A stretch of 64,000 bases of DNA from Saccharomycopsis crataegensis (GCF_037102585.1 NW_027043821.1:124001-188000); one strand, 5' to 3'. Numbered from the stretch's first letter, positions 50,190 to 61,927 are shown. The notes: a model not told the origin generated them from the letters alone. Translations and numbers: made by a program.

Positions 50190-53100
50190 ATGTTGAGGTC
50201 TCTGAGATTGATCACCAGATCTGCTTCCCGTCTGTCCAGACATTTGTTATCTATCTCCAGAGTGTCGATCCCATCGATAAGATTGAATTCTACCGTCGCT
50301 GATGTTTCCTCCAACAAATACGCGAAGGTTTACAACTCCTCCCCGGTGGTCAGTGATTTAAAGCCTTTGGACTCGTTCCAACGTCGTCATTTGGGCCCAA
50401 ACGAGACCGAAGTCGCTCACCAATTGAAGACCTTGGGTTACAAAGATTTGGACGAATTTGTCAAAGCCGTGGTTCCTGCTAACATCTTGGTAAAAAGACC
50501 TTTGAAAATCGAACCTCAAAACGGTTTCAGTGAATCCCAATTGTTGGCTCACTTGAAAAGTATTGGTGCTAAAAATAATGTCAACATCAAGACCTTCATT
50601 GGGAAAGGTTACTACGGGACCATCGTTCCTCCAGTGATCCAAAGAAATTTATTCGAGGCCCCAGAATGGTATACTTCTTACACCCCATACCAGCCGGAAA
50701 TCTCCCAAGGTAGATTGGAATCGTTGTTGAATTACCAAACCGTCGTTGCCGACTTGACAGGTTTGCCGGTCGCTAATGCATCATTGTTGGATGAAGGGAC
50801 CGCCGCTGCAGAAGCGATGATCTTGTCGTACAACTTCTGCAAAAAAAAGAAGCCGGTGTACGTTGTCGACGCCAATGTTCATCCACAAACTATGGCTGTG
50901 GTCCAATCCAGAGCTAACACCCTCGGGGTTGAATTAAAGGTGTTGGACTTGACCTCTGGTGGTGATGCCGGTTTCGAAGAACTTCAAAGCATCTCAAAAT
51001 CAGTTTGCGGGGTGTTGGCACAATATCCAGCCTCTAACGGTACAATTTATAAGAAATTCCAAAAGATCAGTGATTTGGTCCATGCTAATAAAGGTTTGTT
51101 TGCTGTCGCTACCGATTTGTTGGCGTTGACTTTGATCAAGCCGCCAAGCTCATTTGGTGCTGATATTGCTTTGGGTTCGTCTCAAAGATTCGGGGTTCCA
51201 TTAGGTTACGGTGGTCCTCATGCCGGGTTCTTATCTGTTGTTAATGAATTGAACAGAAAAATCCCTGGTAGAATTGTCGGTGTTTCTAAGGATAGATTAG
51301 GCAATCGTGCCTTGAGATTGGCTTTGCAAACCAGAGAACAACATATCAAGAGAGAAAAGGCTACTTCTAACATTTGTACCGCCCAAGCTCTTTTGGCAAA
51401 CATGGCATCTAATTACGCTGTTTACCATGGTCCAGATGGGTTGAAGAAAATTGCCCAAAGAGTTCATATCTACACCAGTATTTTGGCCAGTTACGTGCAA
51501 GGCTCCCATGAAATTGCTAGTGAAAATTTCTTCGATACCTTGACTGTCAAATTGAATGGTGTTACTGCTAAAAATTTCTTACAAACTGCTCTTGCTGATT
51601 ATGGTATCAATTTATACAAGGTTGATGAAACCACTGTTTCTTTATCGCTAGACGAAACTATTGTTGAATCTGATTTGATCAAATTGATCAAATTATTCAG
51701 TGGTAAAGCTGTCGACAACGCAACTTTGCAAAAAGATTTTGAATCAGTTTCCATTTCCCTTGATGCAGAAATTATTAGAGATCAAGCCGAACATCCATAC
51801 TTGACCAATCCTGTATTCAACAAGTATCACTCTGAAACTTCTATGATGAGATACTTACACAGCTTGCAAGCCAAGGACTTATCATTGGCCGACTCCATGA
51901 TCACTTTGGGCTCATGTACCATGAAGTTAAACTCTGCTGTGGAAATGATTCCTGTCTCCTGGCCAGAATTCTCATCCTTACATCCATTTGTTCCAAAAGA
52001 CCAAGCTAAAGGTTATGAAGAACTAATTGTTGAATTGGAAAAAGATTTGGCTGACATTACCGGGTTCGATGGTACCACATTGATGCCAAACTCTGGTGCT
52101 CAAGGTGAATACACTGGGTTAACCGTTATCAAATCCTATTTGGACAGTATTGGAGAAACCGACAGAAACATCTGTTTGATTCCAGTCAGTGCTCACGGTA
52201 CCAATCCAGCTTCTGCTACCATGGCTGGCCTTAAAGTTGTGGCTGTCAAATGTAACGATGATGGGTCTTTGAACTTGCCAGACTTGGAAGCCAAGGCTAA
52301 GAAACATGCTAAGAACTTGGCCTGTGTCATGATCACTTACCCATCCACTTATGGGTTGTTTGAACCGGGTGTGAGAGATGCTATTGACATTGTCCATGCT
52401 AACGGTGGTCAAGTGTACCTTGATGGTGCCAACATGAATGCACAAGTAGGCTTGACCTCTCCTGGCGATTTGGGTGCCGATGTGTGTCACTTGAACTTGC
52501 ACAAGACTTTTGCCATTCCTCACGGTGGTGGTGGTCCAGGTGTTGGTCCAATTTGTGTCAAGAGTCACTTGATGAAATTCTTGCCAGGCCATCCATTGAT
52601 TGAAACCACTAACACTAATACCGAAACTGCCATTGAGCCAGTCAACAGTGCTCCATTTGGCTCGGCTTCTATTTTGCCAATTTCTTATGCTTACATCAAG
52701 ATGATGGGTGCCACTGGTTTACCTTACTCTTCTGTCATTGCCATGTTGAATGCCAACTACATGATGAAACGTCTTGAACCATACTACGAGATCATGTTCA
52801 TTGGTAAATCTGGTCTTAAGCATTGTGCCCACGAATTCATCATTGATTTGAGAAAATTGAAGGCCGAAGCAGGCGTTGAAGCCATTGACGTTGCCAAAAG
52901 ATTGCAAGATTATGGGTTCCACGCCCCAACCATGTCTTTCCCAGTGGCCAACACTTTGATGATTGAGCCAACTGAATCGGAAAACTTGGACGAACTTAAT
53001 AGATTTGTGGACTCCTTGATCTCCATCAGAAAGGAAATTGACGCTAAAATGAATGGTGACTCCACTGGTAATGTTTTACTCAATGCTCCACATAGTCTTG

Positions 53101-53288
53101 ATGACTTGTTGAGTTCTAAAGATTGGGAATCAAGAGGCTACTCTAGAGAACTTGCTGGTTTCCCATTGAACCACTTGAAGAACGCCAAATCATGGCCATC
53201 AGTTTGCAGAGTCAATGACACTTATGGTGATATGCATTTGTTGTGCACTTGCCCAAGTGTTGAGGAGGTTGCTGCTGAAAGTGATTAA
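50190..53288 (+). CDS. GCV2: GCV2, glycine decarboxylase P protein
   Basis: Predicted 1032-aa mitochondrial PLP enzyme of the glycine cleavage complex, which feeds one-carbon units to folate. Start chosen at ATG 50190, giving a typical presequence ([20 protein letters not shown]); upstream in-frame sequence has no ATG. Seen: [92 protein letters not shown] and the PLP-lysine motif [17 protein letters not shown] (K772). Length equals that of yeast Gcv2 (1034). Codon bias is strong. Likely glycine/purine/general-control regulated, given the TGACTC inverted repeat and CTTCTT tract. Confidence 0.98.
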   Translation: MLRSLRLITRSASRLSRHLLSISRVSIPSIRLNSTVADVSSNKYAKVYNSSPVVSDLKPLDSFQRRHLGPNETEVAHQLKTLGYKDLDEFVKAVVPANILVKRPLKIEPQNGFSESQLLAHLKSIGAKNNVNIKTFIGKGYYGTIVPPVIQRNLFEAPEWYTSYTPYQPEISQGRLESLLNYQTVVADLTGLPVANASLLDEGTAAAEAMILSYNFCKKKKPVYVVDANVHPQTMAVVQSRANTLGVELKVLDLTSGGDAGFEELQSISKSVCGVLAQYPASNGTIYKKFQKISDLVHANKGLFAVATDLLALTLIKPPSSFGADIALGSSQRFGVPLGYGGPHAGFLSVVNELNRKIPGRIVGVSKDRLGNRALRLALQTREQHIKREKATSNICTAQALLANMASNYAVYHGPDGLKKIAQRVHIYTSILASYVQGSHEIASENFFDTLTVKLNGVTAKNFLQTALADYGINLYKVDETTVSLSLDETIVESDLIKLIKLFSGKAVDNATLQKDFESVSISLDAEIIRDQAEHPYLTNPVFNKYHSETSMMRYLHSLQAKDLSLADSMITLGSCTMKLNSAVEMIPVSWPEFSSLHPFVPKDQAKGYEELIVELEKDLADITGFDGTTLMPNSGAQGEYTGLTVIKSYLDSIGETDRNICLIPVSAHGTNPASATMAGLKVVAVKCNDDGSLNLPDLEAKAKKHAKNLACVMITYPSTYGLFEPGVRDAIDIVHANGGQVYLDGANMNAQVGLTSPGDLGADVCHLNLHKTFAIPHGGGGPGVGPICVKSHLMKFLPGHPLIETTNTNTETAIEPVNSAPFGSASILPISYAYIKMMGATGLPYSSVIAMLNANYMMKRLEPYYEIMFIGKSGLKHCAHEFIIDLRKLKAEAGVEAIDVAKRLQDYGFHAPTMSFPVANTLMIEPTESENLDELNRFVDSLISIRKEIDAKMNGDSTGNVLLNAPHSLDDLLSSKDWESRGYSRELAGFPLNHLKNAKSWPSVCRVNDTYGDMHLLCTCPSVEEVAAESD

Positions 53289-53662
53289 TTCTTTTTTGTT
53301 TACGGGGGTGTTTGTCATTAGATTGACGACCAATTTTTATTCCTTTGCTTCTATTCGTTGTGTAAATTCATATTACTCTTATTTTTTAATTTAATTTTAT
53401 ATAGAAAACGTATTTAATATTATGGTATTGCTGAAAGATCTGGGGTTGAAATTGTAAATTCTATGGAGAGAGAGAAGGAGAGTATATCTGGTGTTGGGAT
53501 GTTTGTACACCCACACATCGCCACAGAGTAGGAAAAAAAAAAAATTTCGTAAACACCACCATAAAGAAAAATAACTGAAAGATATTTCAAAGGGTCAGAG
53601 TTGGTATCAATTCTATTCAATTCGTTAGTCATCCAGCTTCAATTTCATATAGTACCATAACA
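53289..53662. other. Intergenic region GCV2-CCT7
   Basis: GCV2 3' flank and CCT7 promoter. Contains an A12 run and a GAGAGAGAAGGAGAG tract. A 70-codon minus-strand frame here shows no protein-like features. Nothing else seen. Confidence 0.5.
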
Positions 53663-55348
53663 ATGAATTTTGGAACTCAGACACCTACAGTCGTTGTCCT
53701 TAGAGAAGGTACCGATAGCTCTCAAGGTAGAGGACAAATCATATCCAATATTAATGCTTGCGTCGCCATCCAACAAACTTTGAGTGCCACTTTAGGTCCA
53801 CTCGGCTCTGATATCTTGATTGTGGGGTCCGATGGCAAGACCACTATCTCCAATGACGGTGCCACTATTTTGAAACTATTAGATATTGTTCATCCTGCAG
53901 CAAAGATTCTTGTTGATATTTCCAGGTCTCAAGATGCCGAAGTTGGTGATGGGACCACGTCCGTCACCATTTTGGCGGGGGAATTTTTGAAAGAAAGTAA
54001 GAATTTCATTGAAGATGGTATCAGCTCGCATGTCATCACCAAGGGTTATAGAAAAGCTTTGAGTTTGGTTATCAAGAGGATTAATGAGCTCGCGGTGAAG
54101 GTTGAAAGACCAGCTGATTTGACCTTGACCAGCAATGACGAAGCCTCGATTAAATTCAAAGAATTATTGGAAAACTGTGCGAAAACCGCAATGTCTTCTA
54201 AATTGATCACCCAAAACTCCAAATTCTTCACAGAAATTGTCGTGAAATCGGTGCTATCTTTGGATCAAAATGATTTGGACGAGAACTTGATTGGTATCAA
54301 GAAGATTCCTGGGGGTTCAATCACCGACACCTTATTCATTGATGGTGTTGCTTTCAAGAAAACTTTTTCATACGCCGGTTTCGAACAACAGCCAAAGAAA
54401 TTCACTAATCCAAAGATTGTATGCCTAAACGTCGAGTTGGAATTGAAGGCAGAAAAGGATAATGCCGAAGTTAGAGTTGACAAAGTCAAGAATTATCAAG
54501 AAATTGTAGATGCCGAATGGGAAATCATTTTCAACAAATTGAAGGCCATCGAAGCTACTGGTGCCAACATCATTTTGTCAAAGCTCCCAATCGGGGATTT
54601 GGCCACACAATTTTTCGCCGATAGAAACTTGTTTTGTGCCGGTAGAGTGTCATCCGAAGATATGAATAGAACTTTGAAAGCAGTTGGAGGGTCGATTCAA
54701 TCCACTACCACCGATATCAGACCAGAACATTTGGGTACCTGTGAGCTGTTCGAAGAAGTGCAAATTGGTGGGGAACGTTATAATTTATTCAAAGGTTGTC
54801 CAGAAGCCAAGACATGTACTTTGATATTGAGAGGTGGTGCCGAGCAAATCATTGAGGAAGTTGAAAGATCCTTGCACGATGCGATAATGATTGTGAAAAG
54901 AACCATCAAGAACAACGTTATTGTCGCTGGTGGTGGGGCCATCGAAATGGAATTATCGAAATATTTGCGTGAGTACTCCAAGACCATTGCCGGTAAGCAG
55001 CAATTGATCATTGGTGCATTTGCTAAAGCTTTGGAAGTTATTCCAAGACAATTGTGTGATAATGCCGGTTTTGATGCCACAGACTTATTGAACAAGTTGA
55101 GAAAAGCCCACGCCAAGGGGGAAACCTGGTTTGGTATCGACTTTGAAAGCGAATCTATCGGGAATAACTTGGAAGCTTTTGTCTGGGAACCATCCTTAGT
55201 AAAGATCAATGCCTTGAGCAGTGCGGTGGAAGCGGCAAACTTGGTGTTGTCAGTTGACGAAACGATTTCCAGTAAAGAAAGGGCTGAACCTAACGCCAAT
55301 ATGGCGCAACAAATGATGGCCAACCGTGGTAGAGGTGTGCCTATGTGA
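53663..55348 (+). CDS. CCT7: CCT7, eta subunit of the cytosolic chaperonin TRiC/CCT
   Basis: Predicted 561-aa ATPase subunit of the hetero-oligomeric chaperonin folding actin, tubulin and WD proteins. Seen: N-terminus [18 protein letters not shown] (eta-specific), [28 protein letters not shown], the ATP motif [34 protein letters not shown]-type apical entry, [49 protein letters not shown] and the Gly-rich end RGRGVPM. All positions fit Cct7 rather than other CCT subunits. A CTG codon at residue 362 (GTCELFEE) sits where yeast Cct7 has leucine. Confidence 0.98.
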   Translation: MNFGTQTPTVVVLREGTDSSQGRGQIISNINACVAIQQTLSATLGPLGSDILIVGSDGKTTISNDGATILKLLDIVHPAAKILVDISRSQDAEVGDGTTSVTILAGEFLKESKNFIEDGISSHVITKGYRKALSLVIKRINELAVKVERPADLTLTSNDEASIKFKELLENCAKTAMSSKLITQNSKFFTEIVVKSVLSLDQNDLDENLIGIKKIPGGSITDTLFIDGVAFKKTFSYAGFEQQPKKFTNPKIVCLNVELELKAEKDNAEVRVDKVKNYQEIVDAEWEIIFNKLKAIEATGANIILSKLPIGDLATQFFADRNLFCAGRVSSEDMNRTLKAVGGSIQSTTTDIRPEHLGTCELFEEVQIGGERYNLFKGCPEAKTCTLILRGGAEQIIEEVERSLHDAIMIVKRTIKNNVIVAGGGAIEMELSKYLREYSKTIAGKQQLIIGAFAKALEVIPRQLCDNAGFDATDLLNKLRKAHAKGETWFGIDFESESIGNNLEAFVWEPSLVKINALSSAVEAANLVLSVDETISSKERAEPNANMAQQMMANRGRGVPM

Positions 55349-55408
55349 AGGTAGGTGGAGAAGATATATATATATATATATATGTGTGTATTTTGATACC
55401 ATAATATA

Positions 55409-55450
55409 GGTTTTTTATACTATTAGCTAGGTTTTTTTATACTATTAGCT
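55409..55450 (+). repeat. 21-bp tandem duplication
   Basis: Two near-identical copies starting GGTTTTTT and containing ATACTATTAGCT, directly adjacent in the CCT7 3' flank. Confidence 0.85.
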
Positions 55451-55623
55451 TGATTGTTACAGATGAAGCTTTGATGTATGTCGGGACACATTTTCTATCA
55501 GGTGACCCATCACAGGGTGTCGGGACATCCTAATCCGGAAGCAGGGGGCGTGTTTCATCTTCTGCAAAGTGACGCGGGTCGCCGTTTCAGCAGCGAAGCT
55601 TAAGCCGCCAAAAAAAAAAAATG

Positions 55624-55631
55624 CACGTGAT
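55624..55631. promoter_or_regulatory. Cbf1-type E-box CACGTGAT
   Basis: On the reverse strand it reads ATCACGTG, matching the RTCACRTG consensus for Cbf1. It lies about 110 bp before the start codon at 55737, downstream of an AGCCGCC motif. Occupancy is inference. Confidence 0.4.
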
Positions 55632-55736
55632 CGAGAAATTTCGGTTCCTCTTTGATATTATCGCACACACAAAAGGACAACCCCCCTCGAGCTAAGGTTT
55701 GTTATCCAACTCATCAATATTATTTCTAGTAGAAAG

Positions 55737-57503
55737 ATGGCCGCCGAGAAATCGAATCTGAAGCAACTCTCCCAAAAGCAGAAACAAAAGCACCGGCCAG
55801 CTGCCCTTTCTCTCAAGAAGAAAGCGAAAATGCAAGACATGGCAGTCGACATCTTGAGTCCTGGGCTCAACCCTTCTCAATTAAATAATGAACAGATATC
55901 AACAATCCAGCTGGCACAATCCATTCAACAACAGCAGAAACATCTCATTGCCGCAAAGAACAAGCTTCAAAAAGATGGGACTGCTAACGTCACTTTGATC
56001 CCGCAATCAATACCAAAGAAAAGAGGGCTTGAAGTGTCAACTCCGACAATCATTATTGAACAAGTATCTGATCCTCAAACAAACGACATAAACTCCGGAA
56101 CTCTCTCGCCGTTACCGTCTGCTAAGAAATTCAAAAGAAGTAAAGCCCCTCCTCCTTTGAAAATATCACAAGATGCAAAGACCATTGGCCCATCTATTCA
56201 AACAGCTCCTATCAGAAATGGCTCGCAATTCCAATATGGCAGTAAAGTTGATTTTATCAATAACTCAAGGGTAATAAATCCGGCATTAGCCAATAGAAGA
56301 CCAATGGCTTCTCCTTTCAATATGAGATTCCCAGCTCAGATGCAACAACAACAACAACCACAAGTTGTCAATTTTCAACAGCAAACTGTCACAGGAGCGA
56401 CAGCGGCCCTTCAATCGCCTTTGGCCTCAGCTTATTTTGCCCCAAGATATTATCCTGTCATTCCTAGTGGATCTGTTGCCACCCCGGTTGCCTTGACTCC
56501 AAACCCTTATAATAACCCCTATTATAGATCGTTATTTATGAAGGGTGCCAAGTTGACCACTCCTAGAAACCCAAACTTTGGGGCGATCCCAATGGTTCCA
56601 TGTGCTCCAATTCCCGCAGTTCATGTACAAACCCCAACTAGTGGTATCAATGGCACCACCACCCCAATAACTCCTTTGAATCATGGCTTCCAAAAACGTC
56701 CAATAACCACAGCCTCCCAAAATTATGTTATCAACGGCAATGAATCGTTTTCTTTATCAGAATTGAATAAAAAAATCGCCAAAAAGGGAAGCTCTGCGAA
56801 AGACCAATCGGATGACATTACTACTTCGTCCTCGTCCTCGTCTCTCAACAAAAAGAACCTTAGTATAACTAAGCCGGTGAACTCCACTTCCCTTAGAAAA
56901 ACTTTGCAGTCACCTTTGAATTCCAACATTGTTAAACAAACCATTTCCACTAATAAGAGAAAATCTTCTGGAGGTCCAAAGACCCCGATCAATATGCAAA
57001 AATCTAATACCCCTCATGTCACCGACGTGTTTCCTGGAGAAATGACAAAATTTGCCCCAGTCTCCAATCAACCAATATCTGCTCGGGAAGAACATTTTGA
57101 TTTTGGAATGTATAAGGAAGAACCGATTTCAAGACCAGAAGTAAAGGAATCTAAGTCAAGGAACGACAAAATAAGCGTACATGATTCAATTACAGAAGAA
57201 GATGAGGAAGATGTGGAAAGTAGAGCCATCGAAGAAGACTCTAGGATCAATATTGAAGCAGAAGAAGAACATAAGTTATTGATTACCGCTAATGGTGGTG
57301 ATTTCGAAGATTACAAGATTGACTTGCGATTCAAGACAGATTTTGCCAATAAGTTGACCAAATTCAAATTTAAACAGAGTGAAACTATTCGTCCTAAAGT
57401 TAACAAGAACGGAGGATCAGGAAGCGAGGAAAAGAAAGAATTCTTGAAAGCTTGTGAGGAAATTTGGGACCAATTGATGGTGGAGAAGCAGAATAAAGCT
57501 TAG
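55737..57503 (+). CDS. Uncharacterised low-complexity protein, 588 aa
   Basis: Not recognised. The start is a clear ATG. Residues 1-40 are basic (SQKQKQKHRPAALSLKKKAK), a likely nuclear signal. The middle is Gln/Pro/Thr/Ser-rich with QMQQQQQPQVVNFQQQ and a Pro/Tyr segment YFAPRYYPVIPSG...NPYNNPYYRSLFMKGAKLTTP around 240-275. Numerous SP/TP sites suggest cyclin-dependent kinase targeting. The C-terminal 130 residues look best conserved: HFDFGMYKEEPISRP, an acidic EEDEEDVES, then DFEDYKIDLRFKTDFANKLTKF and KACEEIWDQLMVEK. It is most like a transcriptional or cell-cycle regulator by composition. Specific function unknown. Confidence 0.8.
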   Translation: MAAEKSNLKQLSQKQKQKHRPAALSLKKKAKMQDMAVDILSPGLNPSQLNNEQISTIQLAQSIQQQQKHLIAAKNKLQKDGTANVTLIPQSIPKKRGLEVSTPTIIIEQVSDPQTNDINSGTLSPLPSAKKFKRSKAPPPLKISQDAKTIGPSIQTAPIRNGSQFQYGSKVDFINNSRVINPALANRRPMASPFNMRFPAQMQQQQQPQVVNFQQQTVTGATAALQSPLASAYFAPRYYPVIPSGSVATPVALTPNPYNNPYYRSLFMKGAKLTTPRNPNFGAIPMVPCAPIPAVHVQTPTSGINGTTTPITPLNHGFQKRPITTASQNYVINGNESFSLSELNKKIAKKGSSAKDQSDDITTSSSSSSLNKKNLSITKPVNSTSLRKTLQSPLNSNIVKQTISTNKRKSSGGPKTPINMQKSNTPHVTDVFPGEMTKFAPVSNQPISAREEHFDFGMYKEEPISRPEVKESKSRNDKISVHDSITEEDEEDVESRAIEEDSRINIEAEEEHKLLITANGGDFEDYKIDLRFKTDFANKLTKFKFKQSETIRPKVNKNGGSGSEEKKEFLKACEEIWDQLMVEKQNKA

Positions 57504-57813
57504 AATTCTTGCTAATTTTTTTTCTCTGTTGCAAATAAATAATATCCGCTACTTGCATTTTCTACTTTTTCTTTTAGCATTACTGAAGGTTTAAAATTTC
57601 AATCATCACAGCGTTTGCTTTATGGTTTTTACATGGTTTATCTTTTCTATATGGTTTACCTTGTCCCTACAAGTTTACGAGGTTCATTATTCATTATTGT
57701 TGTCACCCATACTTTTTTTAGATTCTTTTTTTTTTTTGTTGTTTGTTTCTTTCCCTTCTTCCTTTTGTTGTAATTGTTTATTCAAGTTAAATTATCATAT
57801 TTGATCTTCGTGT

Positions 57814-57859
<46 letters not shown>

Positions 57860-58540
57860 TTTTTCGTTATGTTCTAGTTTCACCTCAACCTTTTCCCTTC
57901 TTTCTTCACCTTATCTCAAACATTTTGTGTCTGTATAGTGAGTTTTGTCTCTCTTTTGTTTTTAATTTTTCTTTTTCTTTTTTTTTTTCTTTTCATTGCT
58001 TTTTCATGTCATCGTTTTAGGATTAATGAATGGATACACACTGTTCTCTGTTAGTTCAGGTTTTGTATGTGAACGCACTGCCCGTCACCATCTGAAATGT
58101 TTCCTCGAACTATAAAATTATCACAAATGATATTTTACTATACAAAGCCAATGGCAGTCGTATCAGCCAATATTCAACAGACATTCCAGGATACTTTTTT
58201 TTTTTCGCTTGTCAGTTAGTTTACTACTTATTTGGCCTCTTTTGTGTAGGGATTCAGATGTCTCCCTTTTTTTTTCCTGCTGCACAAGAAATAGTTGCGA
58301 TTTGTCAAAAAAAAAAGTTGCCGTGCTCTGGAATTCCACCTTGCTGCAAGATACACCTCATCTACTTGATTAGATCCATCACTCTCCCATTACTTGAAAC
58401 ATTAACATCTCTTCAGTTGAGATATATATTCTGTTAATAAATAACGGAGGTTGGTTCTGTTTTTTTCCCTTGTTATTGCCAGTTTGCATCCCCCACACCC
58501 TCCCCTTATGGAAACGTTTTATCATCAATTTTAGATTACA
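57504..58540. other. Long intergenic region with T43 run
   Basis: A 1-kb promoter region of the LAM gene, heavily T-rich, with an unbroken T43 at 57815-57857 and several T9-T11 runs. No ORF, tRNA or element fragment recognised. Confidence 0.6.
57815..57857 (+). repeat. Poly(T) tract, 43 bases
   Basis: Unbroken homopolymer upstream of the LAM gene; the second tract above 40 bases in this window. Confidence 0.9.
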
Positions 58541-61500
58541 ATGAAACCAATAACGTTGCGAAAAAGAAGCAAGAGCACCAGCTCTAACGCAAATGATGGT
58601 AATAATGAAACGGCATCAAAGAGCCCATTGGCAAATGCTCCGGAGATCCATCCAGTTAGATCAAAGAAATCCCACCTTCGCCCCACGGAGTTGCTATCGC
58701 CTCACAGACATTCTAGGCTCTTTGATAGTGATGAAGCCTCTAATGACAATGCCGAGGATGAGGAGGTTAGTTTAGGTTTGAATGACAGCACCCTTGATGC
58801 TGATTCTCTAGCAGCCCCTCAGTCTGAAGATCCTGATGCTTCTTCTGATAGCGGCAAACATGATAAAGGGTTGCTTTCTGGTTTTTTATCGATAGCACAA
58901 AACGTTGGTAACCAATTAACATCAATAACTTCGACCACAGATGCTCATAAAGATGAGGTCATCCCTGCTGCTATTGATTCCAAAAAAATTGAGTCGCAAG
59001 AGGCCATAGCAACTACTAGCCACGGCTCACAATTGAGCGAAAACCTATCATCCATCAAGGATATAAAGTTCAAGGCTGTCAAAGCAGATTCCCCAGTGAA
59101 CACTTTGGGCAATGGGAACTTATCTCTCAATGACTTTAGCCGTCTGCCTGGACATGGTAACCAGCAGAAACACCTGCCAATTGCATTGAATATTCCCATT
59201 CCTGGGTCAATTGATGCTAATATTGCCATGCCCAGAGTTGATGCGGTCGACAACGATGGCAATAGTTCCAGAGTTGCTAGCGGGACCAATAAATTCATTC
59301 AAAATTTAAGTGTTGCCGTTAACGTTGCTGGGGGGCTAGGACTGGCTAATTTGTTGGATTCTCAAGCTACATTACAGGAAAAACTTCAAAAAGTTGAACA
59401 ACAACAGAAAGCGGGGGTGAAATTCTCAATGTCAGATAGAACGATTCCTAATGACGCCATCATGACCCCGAATAGGTTAGACTACTCCAATGCGAATATA
59501 CTATCCACGGCCCCAACTGACGCCTCATCATTGTTACTGTCCGCCAAAAACTCCCCTGTTAACAAAAGATTCAGCCAAGGTGCCATTGATTTTCCCCTAA
59601 GAAGTATTTCACCAAAAAGGTTTTCATCGCTTCGTGAAGTTCCAAAGAGCAATAGGAGCGTCGATGATATCAAAAGGGGTAAAAGTTTCACATTCCCAAA
59701 GAAACTGAGCTATTTCGAGGAAAGTTTGTCGAATCCGAACCTCAGTGTTGCGGGGGGAAGATCAAGGTCAAGCTCCAGAACTAGTAGCTTGGGTGGAAAC
59801 TTATCATCAAAAACTAGTAACAACTTAGTAGTGCCATCAACCATCAATGGCAAGCGCTCAGAATTGAGTTTTGCTTCGGAAAGAAAGCAACGAGAATTCC
59901 ATTCCACCTTCAAAAGAATCCCACAAACTGAGAATTTATACGTTGACTACGTTTGTGCATTGTCAAAAGACATCTTATTACAAGGGAAAATGTATGTTTC
60001 AGAGAATTATATTTCCTTTAATTCCAATATTTTGGGCTGGGTCACCAATATATCTGTGCCATTAGAAGAAATTGTGCAAATAGAGAAAAGAACCACTGCA
60101 GGATTTATTCCAAATGCATTATCTATCCAAACATTACATCAACGGTATTTCTTCACTAGTTTTATTTCCAGAGATAACACTTTTGATTTCATTACAATGT
60201 TGTGGAACCATGTTGTCAGAGGTGCGAATTTCAGCTCATCGGGGAGCATCAATGAGGATGATTCCGAAGAATATTCTGATTCTGATGAAACAGAAAATGA
60301 TAGTAGTAGTTCTGGCTATGATAGTGATAGTGGGTTGCAAGACAGTGACTTGGATGAGCTTAGTGATATGGATGATATGACCAGCAGCATGGACGAAAGC
60401 GAAGAAGAGCCTAAGGCAGTGGATACTAATGATAATAATGCCGTAGTTACCACAAATAATAACAACGCCAATGAAAGTCTGGGCTTGCCCTTAAAATTGA
60501 GCAGAATAAGAGGCAAGTCCTTCAGCAGAAAAGAAGATAAAAAGAGCAAAGATAAGAATATTTCAAATACAAAGGTGAATGACAATAATAACGGCAGTAA
60601 TGAAGAGACCCTGAATGTCAAAGCACCTAGTAGTGGTGGTGGTGGTGGTGATGATGATGAACTTGGTACATTACCAATTCTTGGTGCCACAAAACATGCA
60701 CCAACTACTTCTCCGTGGGTGAAAAAGCCCAATGAAACGGAAATCCAATCTGTGGTGTTTCCTGCTCCTCCAGGAACAATTTTCTCGCTATTATTTGGCG
60801 AGAATGATAATACTTTTGCCACTTCCTTGATTCAAAAACAAAAGAATATCGATATCGGGGAAATATCGCCGTATTCAAAAAATCCAGAGTCCGGGTTAAA
60901 AGAGCGGAAATACAGTTATACAAAACCCCTTAGTGCTCCAGTGGGCCCAAAACAAACTAGATGTAACATAACAGAAACTATTGAAAAATTGGATGTTGAT
61001 AACGAAGGTCAGATCCAAGTATTACAAGTCACGCATTCTCCTGATGTGCCATCAGGAAATTCCTTTTTAGTCAACACTAGATTTTACATGACCTGGGCTA
61101 AAAACAATGGCACGTTGGTGCAAATCATTACATTTATCGAATGGTCTGGGAAAAGTTGGATCAAGGGGGCCATTGAAAGCGGGACTATCAGCGGTCAAAA
61201 GGAATCCATTGAAATCCTTGTGAATAGCATTAACGAGGAATTGGCCTCCAGAATGACCTCAGGCAAATCAAGAAAAAAATCAAAAACCAAAACCAAATCT
61301 CGGAAACCAAAACCATCTTCTAAAGTCAAAACCCCAATATCCACTCCAACCAAAGAACTTGCTGCTAATGAAGGCATTTTCTCTAACATTTATGGTGTTA
61401 TTGATCTGATTCTTGATCTGATTCCTATCCCATTAATTCCAAAAGATTTCAAAACTCCTATTGTGCTATTCTTGTTGTTTCTTTTCCTTCTTCCAACGAT

Positions 61501-61927
61501 TTTCAGAGGACTCTTCGGATCAAGAGCTTCATATGGTGATAGAGATTATATTTCAACATACAGCACCGCTGATGGTGAATTTACAGTCATCCCACCGATG
61601 CAAAGATTGTATTCTAATGGCAATTTGCGTAATGAATTGCAAGTGAATGTGTGGGACTGGATCGAGGCCAAGGTTAACAAAGAAGAATTGTCAAATGAAA
61701 TTGAAGATTCAAAAGATGATGAATCTATAGGATTTGCTTGGAGAGAAAAATACTATGATAATTCACTAAGTGATAGTCAAAAAGAATATCTCAGCAAGGT
61801 TGTGAAAAATCGGAAATCACAAGAGTTGAGCAAAAAATATTCAAAACAAGAATTAGCAGAATATGTCAGATTGAATGAAATGCGAATAGATGAGTTGAAA
61901 AAGATGTTATCAGATATGAAAAGTTGA
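58541..61927 (+). CDS. LAM-family GRAM/VASt sterol transfer protein at membrane contact sites
   Basis: Predicted 1128-aa ER-anchored protein. Lam/Ltc proteins move ergosterol between ER and plasma membrane, vacuole or mitochondria. Seen in order: a Ser/Asp-rich disordered N-terminus (1-440); a GRAM/PH-like domain (about 447-560: FHSTFKRIPQTENLYVDYVCAL, ISFNSNILGWVTNI); an acidic linker; one VASt (StART-like) domain (about 737-900: VVFPAPPGTIFSLLFGEND, KQTRCNITETIEKL, GNSFLVNTRFYMTW); a basic KSRKKSKTKTKSRK patch; a membrane span (about 971-991, PIVLFLLFLFLLPTIFRGLF); and a C-terminal coiled coil. A single VASt domain places it nearer Lam5/Lam6 than Ysp2/Lam4, though it is much longer than those. 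Confidence 0.9.
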   Translation: MKPITLRKRSKSTSSNANDGNNETASKSPLANAPEIHPVRSKKSHLRPTELLSPHRHSRLFDSDEASNDNAEDEEVSLGLNDSTLDADSLAAPQSEDPDASSDSGKHDKGLLSGFLSIAQNVGNQLTSITSTTDAHKDEVIPAAIDSKKIESQEAIATTSHGSQLSENLSSIKDIKFKAVKADSPVNTLGNGNLSLNDFSRLPGHGNQQKHLPIALNIPIPGSIDANIAMPRVDAVDNDGNSSRVASGTNKFIQNLSVAVNVAGGLGLANLLDSQATLQEKLQKVEQQQKAGVKFSMSDRTIPNDAIMTPNRLDYSNANILSTAPTDASSLLLSAKNSPVNKRFSQGAIDFPLRSISPKRFSSLREVPKSNRSVDDIKRGKSFTFPKKLSYFEESLSNPNLSVAGGRSRSSSRTSSLGGNLSSKTSNNLVVPSTINGKRSELSFASERKQREFHSTFKRIPQTENLYVDYVCALSKDILLQGKMYVSENYISFNSNILGWVTNISVPLEEIVQIEKRTTAGFIPNALSIQTLHQRYFFTSFISRDNTFDFITMLWNHVVRGANFSSSGSINEDDSEEYSDSDETENDSSSSGYDSDSGLQDSDLDELSDMDDMTSSMDESEEEPKAVDTNDNNAVVTTNNNNANESLGLPLKLSRIRGKSFSRKEDKKSKDKNISNTKVNDNNNGSNEETLNVKAPSSGGGGGDDDELGTLPILGATKHAPTTSPWVKKPNETEIQSVVFPAPPGTIFSLLFGENDNTFATSLIQKQKNIDIGEISPYSKNPESGLKERKYSYTKPLSAPVGPKQTRCNITETIEKLDVDNEGQIQVLQVTHSPDVPSGNSFLVNTRFYMTWAKNNGTLVQIITFIEWSGKSWIKGAIESGTISGQKESIEILVNSINEELASRMTSGKSRKKSKTKTKSRKPKPSSKVKTPISTPTKELAANEGIFSNIYGVIDLILDLIPIPLIPKDFKTPIVLFLLFLFLLPTIFRGLFGSRASYGDRDYISTYSTADGEFTVIPPMQRLYSNGNLRNELQVNVWDWIEAKVNKEELSNEIEDSKDDESIGFAWREKYYDNSLSDSQKEYLSKVVKNRKSQELSKKYSKQELAEYVRLNEMRIDELKKMLSDMKS

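Larger units (their letters stand above)
55349..55736. other. Intergenic region CCT7 to 588-aa gene
   Basis: Holds (TA)n just after CCT7, a tandem 21-bp duplication (55409-55450), two GTCGGGACA copies about 45 bp apart, an AGCCGCC (URS1-like) patch at 55603-55609, A11, and a CACGTGAT Cbf1-type site (55624-55631). Confidence 0.55.

Noticed and set aside
53420-53632. 70-codon minus-strand frame before CCT7
   Set aside because: Ends in Ser/Thr low complexity from GAGA tracts; no features of a real protein.
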